Shown here: one piece after another, positions 16,751 through 25,910 of the stretch | Position numbering within the stretch: position 1 is the first letter of the stretch | How the letters are laid out: each line of letters opens with the position of its first letter | Origin: Streptomyces sp. NRRL F-5630 | GTDB taxonomy: Bacteria; Actinomycetota; Actinomycetes; Streptomycetales; Streptomycetaceae | Direction: 5' to 3' | DNA length: 56,840 nucleotides | Assembly: GCF_000719475.1 (NCBI RefSeq) | Contig: NZ_JOGO01000038.1 | Location: forward strand, 1 to 56,840 | Notes under the pieces: generated by a model | Seen by the model: only the letters and a program-made list of their open reading frames with translations | What the model was told of the DNA's origin: nothing | Database searches by the model: none | Program-made: the position numbers and the translations under genes

Positions 16751-18202
16751 ATGACTCAAGCGATCATGAGCAGGAAGCATCCAGCAGTACCCCCTGACAG
16801 CACGGACCACCAACGCATCGCCGAATCGGCGGCCGCCGTCGACGGCGGCCTGCTGTCCATGAGTGATTTCCACCGCTGGTTCGACGAACGCCGGCAGGCC
16901 ATCCGGATGGACGTCCAGCGCATACCCTTTGCCGATCTGAAGCGCTGGGGCTTCCAGCCGGTCACCGGCAACCTGGTGCACGACAGCGGCCGCTTCTTCT
17001 CCGTCGAAGGGGTGCAGGCGCGTTACGACGGCCAGGACCCGGTCTCCTGGTCCCAGCCGATCATTAACCAGCCAGAGGTCGGGTTCCTCGGCATCCTGGT
17101 CAAGGAGATCGACGGTGTGCTGCACTGCCTGATGCAGGCGAAGGCCGAGCCCGGCAACGCCGAAGGGCTGCAGCTGTCGCCCACGGTGCAGGCGACGCGC
17201 AGCAACTACACCGGAGTGCACGAGGGTAGCGCCGTCCGGTACCTGGAGTTCTTCACGGATCCCGGCAAGGGCCGGGCGCTGATCGACGTGCTCCAGTCCG
17301 AACACGGCGCCTGGTTCTACCGCAAGCGCAACCGCAACCTCGTCGTCGAGGCCGTCGGCGACGTCCCCGAGCACGAGGACTACTGCTGGCTGACTCTGGG
17401 GCAGCTCCGTCGGCTGCTGGGCATCCCGGATCTGGTCAACATGGACACCCGGACGGTCCTGGCCTGCCTCCCGCTCGCTCAGGCAGTCAGCCCGGGCGAC
17501 GGGACGAGCGACAACGGCCTGGAGAAGGGGGCGGCGGCACTGACCGCTTCACTGTCCCAGGACACCCCCGCAGCGCACACGCTGCCCGAACTCCTGCGCT
17601 GGTACAACGGGGTCAGGGCGAGCAGTGAGGTCTCGGTGGAGCCCGTACCGCTGGCCGCGGTGGACAACTGGGTGCGCGAGGCGGACGAGATCCGCCACAC
17701 CAGCGGCCGACACTTCACGATCGTCGCCGTGTCGGTCGAGGCCGGCAATCGTGAGGTCACCGGCTGGACCCAGCCGCTGCTCAGCCCGCGCGGCACCGGA
17801 GTCGTGGCCTTCCTGGCCAAGCGGATCAACGGCGTCCTCCACGTCCTGGTGCACGCCCACCCGGAACCGGGATACGTGGACGTCATCGAGCTTGGGCCCA
17901 CCGTCCACTGCGTGCCCGACAACCACACCCATCTGCCGCCCGAGCGGCGGCCGAAGTTCCTGGGCGAGGTGCTCGCGGCCCGGCCGGAACAGATCCTCTA
18001 CGACGTCGTCCAGTCCGAGGAGGGCGGCCGCTTCTACCGGGCGTTGAGCCGCTACATGGTGGTCGAGGCCGACGGCGATCCCGTCGTGCCCGACGACTAC
18101 CGCTGGATGACCGTGGGTCAGCTGATCACGCTGCTGCAGCACAGCAACTACTGCAATATCCAGGCACGCAGCCTCATCGCCTGTCTTCAGTCCGTCTGGT
18201 GA
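16751..18202 (+). CDS. mtmV: NDP-hexose 2,3-dehydratase (MtmV-like)
   Basis: About 483 residues with the internal duplication typical of NDP-hexose 2,3-dehydratases. The half-repeats are recognisable as [35 protein letters not shown] and [33 protein letters not shown], each followed by an LSPTVQ or LGPTVH motif and a FYR..N/S..VVEA block. It removes the C2 hydroxyl from dTDP-4-keto-6-deoxyglucose, the committed step to 2,6-dideoxysugars such as olivose, oliose and mycarose. The ATG at 16751 follows GGGAGAG; an in-frame ATG at 16727 has no site. It opens a plus-strand sugar operon and overlaps the next gene. Confidence 0.92.
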   Translation: MTQAIMSRKHPAVPPDSTDHQRIAESAAAVDGGLLSMSDFHRWFDERRQAIRMDVQRIPFADLKRWGFQPVTGNLVHDSGRFFSVEGVQARYDGQDPVSWSQPIINQPEVGFLGILVKEIDGVLHCLMQAKAEPGNAEGLQLSPTVQATRSNYTGVHEGSAVRYLEFFTDPGKGRALIDVLQSEHGAWFYRKRNRNLVVEAVGDVPEHEDYCWLTLGQLRRLLGIPDLVNMDTRTVLACLPLAQAVSPGDGTSDNGLEKGAAALTASLSQDTPAAHTLPELLRWYNGVRASSEVSVEPVPLAAVDNWVREADEIRHTSGRHFTIVAVSVEAGNREVTGWTQPLLSPRGTGVVAFLAKRINGVLHVLVHAHPEPGYVDVIELGPTVHCVPDNHTHLPPERRPKFLGEVLAARPEQILYDVVQSEEGGRFYRALSRYMVVEADGDPVVPDDYRWMTVGQLITLLQHSNYCNIQARSLIACLQSVW

Positions 18203-19194
18203 GCGTCGTGTCCGAGGATCGTGCCCCGGTGCGTCTGGGCCTTCTGGGCTGCGCTGAGATCGCACAACGCCGTGCCCTGCCCTCGCTCGCCCAACTGCGG
18301 GACTTCGCCCTCACCGCGGTCGCCAGCCGGGACGCCGACAAGGCGAAACGCTTCGCGCGCCGGTTCGGCGGAGAGCCGGTCGCAGCGTACGAGGAGCTGC
18401 TCGCCCGAGAGGATCTCGACGCGGTGTACATACCGTTGCCTGCTGCACTGCACGCGCCGTGGGCAGCCAGAGCACTCGAGGCCGGGCTGCACGTACTGGT
18501 GGAGAAACCGGCGGCCCTCACGACCGAGGAGGCCGATCGGCTGAGCCGACTGGCACGCGAGCGGGGCCTGGTGGTGATGGAGAACTTCGCGTTCGTCCAC
18601 CACAGCCAGCAGCAGGCGGTCCGGGTCCTGCTGGCGGAGGGGGCCATCGGGGAACTGCGCTCCCTGTCCGCCGAGTTCGCCTTCCCTCCGCTGCCGGACA
18701 CGGACATCCGCTACCTGCCGGAACTGGGTGGTGGCTCGCTGCTGGACGCGGGCGTGTACCCCCTTCGGGCCGCCCGGATGTTCCTGGGCGACGACCTCCA
18801 GGTGACGGGTGCCACGCTGCGCAGCCACCCCGCGCATGGAGTGGACGTGGCCGGGGCCGCGCTGCTGACCGGTCCTTCCGGGGCCAGCGCCCACGTGAGC
18901 TTCGGTTTCGTCCACTCCTACAGCTGCGGCTATACCCTGTGGGGCTCGGCGGGGCGGATCAGCCTGAACCGGGCCTACAGCGCCCCGGACGACTTCGCAC
19001 CGACCCTCACGCTGGAACGCGACGGACGGACCGAGGAGCGCCGACTGGCTCCGGACCAGCAGTTCACCACGCTTTTCCGGCACTTTGGCGCCGCCATCCG
19101 CCGCGGGGACGCCGCCGGACCGGCACACGACCTCGAACGGCAAGCGCACCTGGTGGAGCGGGTCGCCGCCACCGCCCGGCGCCTCCCGCTGTGA
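18199..19194 (+). CDS. mtmU: NDP-hexose 3-ketoreductase, Gfo/Idh/MocA family (MtmU-like)
   Basis: A 331-residue Gfo/Idh/MocA oxidoreductase. The Rossmann motif GLLGCAEIAQRRALP lies near residue 14, and the family signature VEKPAALTTEEAD carries the catalytic Lys. Members of this family in sugar pathways (KijD10-like) reduce the 3-keto group made by the 2,3-dehydratase, which suits its four-base overlap with that gene. Order V-U-C matches the mtmVUC segment of the mithramycin cluster; the older literature calls MtmU a 4-ketoreductase, whereas the fold suggests 3-keto reduction, so the exact carbon is open. Confidence 0.82.
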   Translation: MSVVSEDRAPVRLGLLGCAEIAQRRALPSLAQLRDFALTAVASRDADKAKRFARRFGGEPVAAYEELLAREDLDAVYIPLPAALHAPWAARALEAGLHVLVEKPAALTTEEADRLSRLARERGLVVMENFAFVHHSQQQAVRVLLAEGAIGELRSLSAEFAFPPLPDTDIRYLPELGGGSLLDAGVYPLRAARMFLGDDLQVTGATLRSHPAHGVDVAGAALLTGPSGASAHVSFGFVHSYSCGYTLWGSAGRISLNRAYSAPDDFAPTLTLERDGRTEERRLAPDQQFTTLFRHFGAAIRRGDAAGPAHDLERQAHLVERVAATARRLPL

Positions 19195-19320
19195 ACGGTG
19201 CCTCCGCGGTGGGCGGTGCACGGCTCCAGCCTCCGTGGCGCCGTACCCGAGCGCCGCGCACGACAGTCGCACAAGCCCTCGAACCAAGCCCAGCACCACG
19301 AAGAGAAAGGTCGACCCGCA

Positions 19321-20582
19321 TGGACATCTCTGGCACCGCGCGAGAAGTGACCGCCTGCCGGATGTGCGGAGAGGAAGACTGGCAGAAGGTTGTGGACTTC
19401 GGCCCCGTGCCCCTGGCGGACAGCTTCCTCGAACCCGCCGCATCCTACGACGACGAGCCGCGCTACCCGCTGGCCGTGATCTCCTGCCGCTCCTGCCGGC
19501 TGATGAGCCTGACGCATGTGGTGGATCCCGAGGCGCTGTACCGGACGTATCCCTACACGACCTCCGACTCGGAGACGATTAAGAAGCACATGGGGCACGT
19601 AGTCGCGGTCTGTGTCGAACGTTTCGGCATCCCCGAGGGCAGCTTCGTCCTGGAGATCGGCAGCAACACCGGCTCTCAGCTCAAGGCCTTCCAGAACGCC
19701 GGAATGCGGACCCTCGGCATCGACCCGGCCCGCAACATCGCGGTGGTGGCCAATGAGCGAGGCGTCGAGACACTGCCGGAGTTCTTCTCGGTCGATACCG
19801 CCGCGCTCGTCAAGAAAACCTACGGCACACCCCAGTTGATCCTGGGCCGGCACGTCTTCGCGCACATCGACGACGTGGCCTCGGTTGCCGAGGGTGTACG
19901 CAATCTGCTGGGACCGGACAGCCTGTTCGCCATCGAGGTTCCTTACCTGGTGGACATGCTCGAACGCAATGAGTTCGACACGATCTACCACGAGCATCTG
20001 TCCTACTTCGGCGTCGGCACCCTGGTCACCCTCTTCCAGCGGCACGGTCTGCGGGTGGTTGACGTCGAACGCCTCGCTGTGCACGGCGGATCCATCCTGG
20101 TCTTCGTGGGGCTGGACGACGGCACCCGGCCGACGAGCCCGGCCGTCGGGGAGCTCATCGCTCTGGAGAAGCGGACCGGATTGCACGAGGACGCCACTTA
20201 TCAGCGGTTCGCCGAGCACGTCGAACAGATCACGGGCGAACTCACCGCACTGGTCCGTTCACTGCGGGCCGAGGGCAAGCGGATCGCCGGATACGGCGCG
20301 CCGGCGAAGGGCAACACCCTCCTGAACGTCTGCGGGCTCACCACGGACGATCTGGAATTCTGCTGCGACACCACCGAATTCAAGCAGGGCCTGGTGCTTC
20401 CCGGGACGCACATCCCGGTGCACAGCCCGGCATACGCGAAGGCCCAGGACATCGACTACTTCCTCTTGCTGGCCTGGAACTACGGCGAGGAGATCATGGC
20501 CAAGGAGGCGGCGTTCCTGGCGCGCGGCGGACGGTTCATCCTGCCCAACCCCAGGCCATCGATCGTCCCGTCCGGAGCGTGA
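19321..20582 (+). CDS. mtmC: NDP-sugar C-methyltransferase, possibly bifunctional (MtmC-like)
   Basis: A 420-residue sugar C-methyltransferase. An N-terminal zinc site is formed by C13, C16 and C56, C59. The SAM-binding motif VLEIGSNTG lies at 110-118. A C-terminal Rossmann-like half contains RIAGYGAPAKGNTLLN. This is the layout of TylC3-type 3-C-methyltransferases that make mycarose. MtmC of S. argillaceus is described as both the 3-C-methyltransferase for D-mycarose and a 4-ketoreductase for D-olivose, so a dual role is plausible here. The gene lies 126 bp after the ketoreductase and overlaps the next start as TGATG. No other sugar methyltransferase is present, so only one branched sugar type is expected. 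Confidence 0.88.
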
Positions 20583-21328
20583 TGATGGCACGGACGACGG
20601 ACCGCGCGCTGAGCGTCGTCGTCACCGGCGGTGGTTCCGGCATCGGCCGGGCCACCGCCCGGGCGTTCGCGGCGCAGGGAGCCCATGTGCTCGTCGTGGG
20701 GCGGACGGCCGAGCGGCTGGCCGAGACCGCCGAGGGGCATCCGCGCATCAGGCAGCTCGCCGCCGACCTCGTCGACCGTCGTGCTCCCGAGCGGATCGTC
20801 GACGCGGCGCTGGACGCCACCGGCCGCATCGACGTGCTGATCAACAACGCCGGCGTCCCGTGGCGCGCCCGGCTCGGTGAGATAGACCGCGACCGGGCCG
20901 AGCGGCAGGTCGCCACCAATCTGCTGGGTCCGCTCTTCCTGACCCAGAGCGCGGTGCCGCACATGCCGTCCGGTGCGACGGTGGTCAACGTCAGCTCCAA
21001 CCCGCCCACGCGCGGGTGGCCGGCCAACTCGGTGTACGGCAGCACCAAGGTCGGCCTGGACTTCCTCACCCTGACCTGGGCGGTCGAACTGGCGCCGCGC
21101 GGCATCAGGGTCGTCTCCGTGGCACCGGGGCCGACGGAGACGCCCGCCCTCGCCGAGGCCCGGTCCGGCCTGCCGCCCGAACAGCAGCGCGACTTCTCCC
21201 GCATCCCGCTGGGCCGCCCCGCCCGGCCCGAGGAGATCGCCTGGTGGCTCACCCAGGTGACCCGCTCCGAGGCCGGCTATCTGACCGGCGCGGTGCTGCG
21301 GGTCGACGGCGGGCTGAGCGTGCGCTGA
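20582..21328 (+). CDS. SDR oxidoreductase, probable sugar or polyketide ketoreductase (MtmTIII position)
   Basis: A 248-residue classical short-chain dehydrogenase. It shows TGGGSGIGRA near residue 15, NNAG mid-protein, the Ser of NVSSN, and a YGSTK active site (Tyr-X3-Lys). The ATG pair at 20582/20585 overlaps the mtmC stop, so it is translationally coupled to a sugar gene; in the mithramycin cluster mtmTIII is, from memory, located there. It most likely reduces the C4 keto group of a deoxysugar, because the pathway needs 4-reduction with different stereochemistry for oliose and olivose. A polyketide reduction cannot be excluded. A strong hairpin follows 18 bp after the stop. Confidence 0.8.
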   Translation: MMARTTDRALSVVVTGGGSGIGRATARAFAAQGAHVLVVGRTAERLAETAEGHPRIRQLAADLVDRRAPERIVDAALDATGRIDVLINNAGVPWRARLGEIDRDRAERQVATNLLGPLFLTQSAVPHMPSGATVVNVSSNPPTRGWPANSVYGSTKVGLDFLTLTWAVELAPRGIRVVSVAPGPTETPALAEARSGLPPEQQRDFSRIPLGRPARPEEIAWWLTQVTRSEAGYLTGAVLRVDGGLSVR

Positions 21329-21346
21329 GTGCAAGAGGAGGGCCCC

Positions 21347-21384
21347 GTGGCGCCCGGCCGGTACACCAACCGGCCGGGCGCCAC
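21347..21384. terminator. Bidirectional terminator between convergent operons
   Basis: A perfect 16-bp stem (GTGGCGCCCGGCCGGT and its complement) with a six-base loop ACACCA lies between the SDR stop at 21328 and the cyclase stop at 21416 on the opposite strand. It could serve both transcripts. Confidence 0.8.
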
Positions 21385-21415
21385 CGGGCCCGAAGTCGTC
21401 TGTCCGGGAGGGCCC

Positions 21416-22198
21416 TCAGTCCCCCACCAGGGCCACGGCGCGGGCCCAGCCCGCACCGGAGCCGACCAGTTTCACCGGAAGGCAGGAGACGGTGTAGCCG
21501 AAGTCGCCGGGCAAAGCGTCCAGGTTGTGCAGTCGTTCGATCTGGCAGTACTCGCGTCGGCGGCCGGCGAAGTGCGCGGGCCATAGGACGGAGCGGTCGC
21601 CAGATTCCTGGTAACGGCGGATCATGTCGCCGAAGGGCGCGTCCAGGCTGAAGGCGTCGGTGCCGATGACCCTGACCCCGAGATCGAGCAGGAAGTCGGT
21701 GGCTTCGCCGTCGAGACCGGTGAAGTCCGTGAAGTACTTCTGGGTGCCCAGGTACGCGGAGGCCCCGGTGTTCAGCAGGACGATGTCGTAGGGCCGCGGT
21801 GTGCGGCCGATCCGGGCGACCTCCTCCCTGAGGACCTCGACTCCCACCGCTCCAACCGACTGGTCCCGCAGGTTGAGACGGATCGCGGGGCGGTGGAACC
21901 AGTCCAGCGGCATCTCGTGGATATGGCGCGGGGTGCCGTAGTCGGCCGTCGAGCCGTAATGGGACGGTGCGTCCACGTGGGTCCCTGTGTGGCTCGTGAG
22001 GGTGAAGGTGTCCAGTGACAGCAGCTCGCCGCCGGGCAGCACGAACGGGTCGAACTCGATACCGAAGTGTGCCTTCATCTCCTCGCTCATGTGCCGGGCC
22101 CCCTCGGCGGGGGTGAGGATCTCGTGGACCACGGGGTCGGGTTCCCAGGCCGCGGCGTCCACGGGCGAGGACAGGTCGATGATGCGCATGCGGGTCAT
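21416..22198 (-). CDS. mtmY: Polyketide cyclase of the metal-dependent cyclase superfamily (MtmY-like)
   Basis: A 260-residue member of the kynurenine-formamidase-like cyclase superfamily. The zinc motif SHTGTHVDAPSHY (HxGTHxDxPxH) is intact, and IIDLSSPV starts the fold. The ATG overlaps the flavin oxygenase stop as ATGA. MtmY is the late cyclase thought to close the third or fourth ring of the premithramycinone skeleton, and other type II PKS clusters carry related proteins (TcmI-unrelated, but OxyN/ZhuI-independent fold). It is last in the leftward PKS operon, just before the bidirectional terminator. Which ring it closes cannot be told from sequence. Confidence 0.85.
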   Translation of the reverse strand: MTRMRIIDLSSPVDAAAWEPDPVVHEILTPAEGARHMSEEMKAHFGIEFDPFVLPGGELLSLDTFTLTSHTGTHVDAPSHYGSTADYGTPRHIHEMPLDWFHRPAIRLNLRDQSVGAVGVEVLREEVARIGRTPRPYDIVLLNTGASAYLGTQKYFTDFTGLDGEATDFLLDLGVRVIGTDAFSLDAPFGDMIRRYQESGDRSVLWPAHFAGRRREYCQIERLHNLDALPGDFGYTVSCLPVKLVGSGAGWARAVALVGD

Positions 22199-23505
22199 CC
22201 CTTCGTACTCCCCGTGCCGTCGGCATGGACGGTCGGGCCGGTGGTGAACAGATCGGTGCGCACGTCCACGGGGGGATGGCCGAAGGCCACCCGGTGAGTG
22301 ATCTTCGCGCCGAGCGGGCTGCGCCGGATCAGCCGGGCGATCCCGGAACGCAGCAGGTCGGCCACCGGGCCGCCGGCCCCGAACATGCCCTTGGCCTGCA
22401 TATCTTGCATCTTCATGACGGCGTCTACTGCGGGCATCCGGGCATTGAGGAAGGGGGTGAACCGCTCCCGCTGCAGGGCACCGGCCCGCAGGGACTCCAC
22501 CAGTACGGGGTGGAGCACCGCGGCGTCCTGGAGCGCGAGGTTGATGCCCTGGGCACCCAACGGGCTGTGCGTGTGGGCGCTGTCGCCGATCAGCACGAGA
22601 CCGTCCCGCGTCCACTCGTCGGCCTTTGCGGCGAAGATGTCGAGCAGACTGAGGTCGGACAGGCCGCCGACGGAGGACTCGATGAGGTCCCCGAACTGAG
22701 GTAGTGCCGTGGTCAGTTCGCGTTTGACCTCGTCGATGCCGCGGGCGGCGAGCTCCGGCCAGCGCTTGTGCGGCAGGGTCCAGCCGATCTGCAGCTTGCC
22801 CGGGTGGGAGTCGTGGATCAGAACGGGGTTGCCGGCGGTGCGGTGGATGCGTACGTACCGGGTCTGCCGGTCGGGGGCGTCCACCTTGAACCACAGCACG
22901 TCGTGCTTGAACGCTTCGACACGGCCCGATCCGATCCCCGCCAGAGCCCGGGTCTTGGAGAACCTGCCGTCGGCGCCGACGACGACCTGGGCGTGCACCC
23001 GACGGCGGCAGCCGGGGCTGTGGGCCACGGCCCCGGTGACCTGGCCGTCCTCCTCCAGCAGTGCACCGACCCGGTGGCCGTCGAGGTGATGGAAGCCGGG
23101 CAGCTTCCGGCACGCCGCGAGGAGCGTGTCGAGCAGATGGCGCTGGGGCATGGCCAGCAGGTGGTCGTACGGGGCGGGCAGCCGCCGGTAGTCGATGTCC
23201 AGCAGCACCCGGTTACGGTCGACGAGTTGGAAGCCGTCGAGTTCGCACGCGCCGGCGTTCCGTGCCGTGGTGAGGACGCCGAGGTCGTCCAGGATGCGCT
23301 GGCCGCCGGGCTGGAGGATCTCGCCGCGGAAGGCGCGCTCGAACCGGGTGGACTTCTCGAGGACCGTGACGCGTACTCCCGAACGCAGGAGCATCAGGGC
23401 GAGGGCGAGCCCTGCGGGCCCGCCGCCCACGACACAGATGTCGGTGTGCAGGTCGTCCGCCGGTTCGGGCGCGCCGGTTTCGGTCGTGCCGTTCGTCATG
23501 GACAT
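22195..23505 (-). CDS. FAD-dependent monooxygenase (MtmOI/OII-type)
   Basis: A 436-residue class A flavin monooxygenase without the C-terminal thioredoxin-like domain found in the other two of this cluster. Motifs: VVGGGPAGLALALML near residue 26, VVGADGRFSKTR, and LVLIGDSAHTHSPLGAQGINLALQDA. It lies 3 bp after the ketoreductase gene and overlaps the cyclase gene, placing it with the early PKS steps. A likely job is hydroxylation of the tetracyclic intermediate before glycosylation. The mithramycin pathway uses several such oxygenases and I cannot say which one this equals. It starts MSMTN; the second ATG three codons later is also possible. Confidence 0.85.
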   Translation of the reverse strand: MSMTNGTTETGAPEPADDLHTDICVVGGGPAGLALALMLLRSGVRVTVLEKSTRFERAFRGEILQPGGQRILDDLGVLTTARNAGACELDGFQLVDRNRVLLDIDYRRLPAPYDHLLAMPQRHLLDTLLAACRKLPGFHHLDGHRVGALLEEDGQVTGAVAHSPGCRRRVHAQVVVGADGRFSKTRALAGIGSGRVEAFKHDVLWFKVDAPDRQTRYVRIHRTAGNPVLIHDSHPGKLQIGWTLPHKRWPELAARGIDEVKRELTTALPQFGDLIESSVGGLSDLSLLDIFAAKADEWTRDGLVLIGDSAHTHSPLGAQGINLALQDAAVLHPVLVESLRAGALQRERFTPFLNARMPAVDAVMKMQDMQAKGMFGAGGPVADLLRSGIARLIRRSPLGAKITHRVAFGHPPVDVRTDLFTTGPTVHADGTGSTKG

Positions 23506-23508
23506 CCC

Positions 23509-24273
23509 TCAGCCCGCCACCAGACCGAGGCCGCCGTCGACGGTCACGACCTGGCCCTGCAACCAGCCGGCCTCGTCAGCGCACAAGAGGCTGACGACGT
23601 CGGCGACGTCCTCGGGGGTCGTGAGCCGCCCGCCGGGTGTGCGGGCGGTGATCGCCTTGGCGACCTCGGGCGGGACGGTTCCGTCGCCCTTGTCGACCTT
23701 GGCGGCGGCGACCGCGTTGACGGTGATGCCGTGTCCTGCCAGCTCCACCGCGAGATAGCGCACGAGGGATTCCAGGGCGGCCTTGGCCACGCCCGCCCCG
23801 GCGTAGCGGGGCACGACCCGGCGGGCGCCGGTGCTGGAGACCGCGACGATCCTGCCGGGGCAGCCCGCCATCAGCTTGGCGAGCCGGGGAGCTCCGGTCA
23901 GCAACGGGTGCAGCGCGACGTTCAGGGAGCGGTCCACGAGTGCAGGGGACGTGGTGAGGGTGGGCGCCGGCCGGAAGTAGGAGGTGTTGTGGACGAAGAT
24001 GTCGAGGTGGCCGAAGCGGCGCTGTGCCTCGTTGCACAGCGCGTCGATCCCTTCGGTGACATCGGCCTTGAAGGTGCTGGCCTGGCCCGGGTGCCCGGCC
24101 AGCGCGGCAAGGGCCCTTGCGGCGTTCGCCTCGTCTTCGGCGTAGTTGACGAGTACGTTGGCGCCGCTCGCGGTCAGCTTGCGGGCGATCGCGAGGCCCA
24201 TTCCTCGGGTGGCTCCGGTTACCAGTGCAGTGCGGCCCATCAGCTCCGGGGCGGTGGAGGGGTGCGTTGTCAC
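23509..24273 (-). CDS. mtmTI: SDR reductase with FabL-like active site (MtmTI-like)
   Basis: A 254-residue short-chain reductase. The GTG at 24273 is chosen because GGGAG lies 7 bases upstream; the body begins ELMGRTALVTGATRGMGLAIARKL. The active site reads PRYAGAGVAKAALESLVRYLAVEL: Tyr and Lys are six residues apart (Y-X6-K), as in FabI/FabL enoyl reductases, instead of Y-X3-K. It sits between ACP and an oxygenase, the position of mtmTI. Its substrate may therefore be an enoyl or quinone-like group of the polyketide instead of a plain 9-keto group. It is annotated as ketoreductase in analogous clusters. Confidence 0.82.
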   Translation of the reverse strand: MTTHPSTAPELMGRTALVTGATRGMGLAIARKLTASGANVLVNYAEDEANAARALAALAGHPGQASTFKADVTEGIDALCNEAQRRFGHLDIFVHNTSYFRPAPTLTTSPALVDRSLNVALHPLLTGAPRLAKLMAGCPGRIVAVSSTGARRVVPRYAGAGVAKAALESLVRYLAVELAGHGITVNAVAAAKVDKGDGTVPPEVAKAITARTPGGRLTTPEDVADVVSLLCADEAGWLQGQVVTVDGGLGLVAG

Positions 24274-24301
24274 GGTTCGGCTCCCAAGTGGTCGGGGCAG
24301 C

Positions 24302-24571
24302 TCAGGCGACCCGAGTGGCGGCGGCGAGGGCCTCGTTGACCAGCGCGAGGTACTGGCGCAGGGTCTCCGCCTCAGAGACGGCCTCGTCGTCGAGGGCGAT
24401 GCCGTAGTCGCGCTCGATGCGGGCGGTGGTTTCCAGGACGGCGACCGAGTCGTAGCCGAGGTCGGTGAAGGAGATGTCGAGGGCACGCTCGGAGAGGTCG
24501 GCGTTCTCGCTTTCGCCCGCGCACTCGCGCAGCACGGTGGTCAGGTTTTCCAACTGCATCTGCTGGGACAT
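24302..24571 (-). CDS. mtmS: Type II PKS acyl carrier protein
   Basis: An 89-residue ACP. The phosphopantetheine attachment Ser is S42 in DLGYDSVAVLE; helix II residues and the acidic surface (ARIERDYGIALDDE) are normal. It carries the growing decaketide between the KS-alpha/CLF pair and tailoring enzymes. It lies 73 bp downstream of the CLF gene and 28 bp upstream of the reductase GTG, the usual minimal-PKS order. A phosphopantetheinyl transferase is not in the window, so modification must come from elsewhere. Confidence 0.93.
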   Translation of the reverse strand: MSQQMQLENLTTVLRECAGESENADLSERALDISFTDLGYDSVAVLETTARIERDYGIALDDEAVSEAETLRQYLALVNEALAAATRVA

Positions 24572-24644
24572 GGGGTTTCTCTTTCTCGCGATCGATGTCT
24601 CTGTCGTGTCTCGGTCGATGCTCCGTTCGCCGTCCCGGCGGCGG

Positions 24645-25910
24645 TCAGCCGACGGCTCGCAGGACCGCGGCGGCGTTGAATCCCCCGCGGCCCCTGGCCA
24701 GTACGAGGGCGGTGCGCAGAGGCAGCTGCCGCGGACGGCCGGTGACCAGGTCGATCGGGCAGTCGTCGGCGGGTTCGGTCACGTTCGCGGTGGGCGGCAC
24801 GACCTGCTCGCGCAGGGCCAGCAGGGCGGCTGCCAGGTCCAGCGAGGCCCCGCCGGCCGAGAGCCGTCCGGTCATGGTCTTGGGCGCGGTGACCGGCACT
24901 CCGTACGGGCCGAACAGTTCGGCCAGTGCCCGGGCTTCGGCGCGGTCCGCGTCCCGGTCGCCCGCGGCGTCGGCGAACACGACATCCACCTGGTCCGGCG
25001 TCACCCCGGCTTCCTGCACGGCGAGTTCGGCGGCCCGGCCGAGCCGCGAGGCGCCGTCGTCTCCGGGCGCCGGATCGAAGGTGGCCGCATATCCGGCGAA
25101 GGCGCCGTAGACGTGGGCGCCGCGTGCACGGGCCGCGGCGGCGTTCTCGAGGACGAGCAGGGCGCCTCCCTCGCCGACGACCTCGCCGGTGGCGTCCGCC
25201 GAGAACGGAAGATAGGCGCGGGCTGCGTCCTCACTCGGGGAGAGCCGGCCGCCCGCCAGGTGGGCGGTCCAGCCCCAGGGGCAGATCGCCGAGTCGACGC
25301 CTCCGGTGACCATCAGGCTACTGCCCCGGCGCAGTCGGCGGCGGGCCTGGGCGACCGCGTCGAGGCCTCCCGCCTGCTCGGTGACGAGTACGCCGCTGGG
25401 CCCGCGCAGGTTGTGGCGGATGGAGATCTGACCGGTGTTTACGGCGTAGAACCAGGCGAACGACTGGTACGCGCTGACATACTGTCCGCCTTTACTCCAC
25501 AGGGCTTGCAGTTCGCGCTGCCCGAACTCGAAACCGCCCGCCGAACTCGCGGTGATGACGCCCGCCCCGTACTCAGGCAGCCGCTCCAGGTCGACGCCCG
25601 AGTCCTCGATGGCCTCCTGGGCCACGGCGAGAGAGAGCCGGGTCATGCGGTCGGTCTGGGGCAGCAGCCGACCGGGGATGTGGTCGGCGTCGACGAAGTC
25701 ACGGACCTCGCCGGCGAGCCGTGCCGGGTAACGGGCCGGATCGAACCGGTTGAGCTGGCGGATGCCGCTCTCGCCGCGCAGTACGGCGTCCCACCAGGCC
25801 TTGACGGAAAGTCCGTTGGGGGCGGCGACCCCGATGCCGGTGACGACTGCCTGGTCGGGCGCCGCTTGCGGAGCACGGGGCGTGGTGGCCGGGGCGGTGA
25901 AGGCGCTCAC
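24645..25910 (-). CDS. mtmK: Type II PKS chain length factor (KS-beta)
   Basis: A 421-residue ketosynthase-like subunit. The active-site Cys is replaced by Gln (Q179 in LVTEQAGG), the mark of chain length factors, which decarboxylate malonyl-ACP and set chain length in complex with KS-alpha. The GTG start overlaps the KS-alpha stop as GTGA, giving coupled translation for 1:1 assembly. Gating residues could not be mapped without alignment, but a decaketide is expected if the product is aureolic-acid-like. Confidence 0.95.
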   Translation of the reverse strand: MSAFTAPATTPRAPQAAPDQAVVTGIGVAAPNGLSVKAWWDAVLRGESGIRQLNRFDPARYPARLAGEVRDFVDADHIPGRLLPQTDRMTRLSLAVAQEAIEDSGVDLERLPEYGAGVITASSAGGFEFGQRELQALWSKGGQYVSAYQSFAWFYAVNTGQISIRHNLRGPSGVLVTEQAGGLDAVAQARRRLRRGSSLMVTGGVDSAICPWGWTAHLAGGRLSPSEDAARAYLPFSADATGEVVGEGGALLVLENAAAARARGAHVYGAFAGYAATFDPAPGDDGASRLGRAAELAVQEAGVTPDQVDVVFADAAGDRDADRAEARALAELFGPYGVPVTAPKTMTGRLSAGGASLDLAAALLALREQVVPPTANVTEPADDCPIDLVTGRPRQLPLRTALVLARGRGGFNAAAVLRAVG

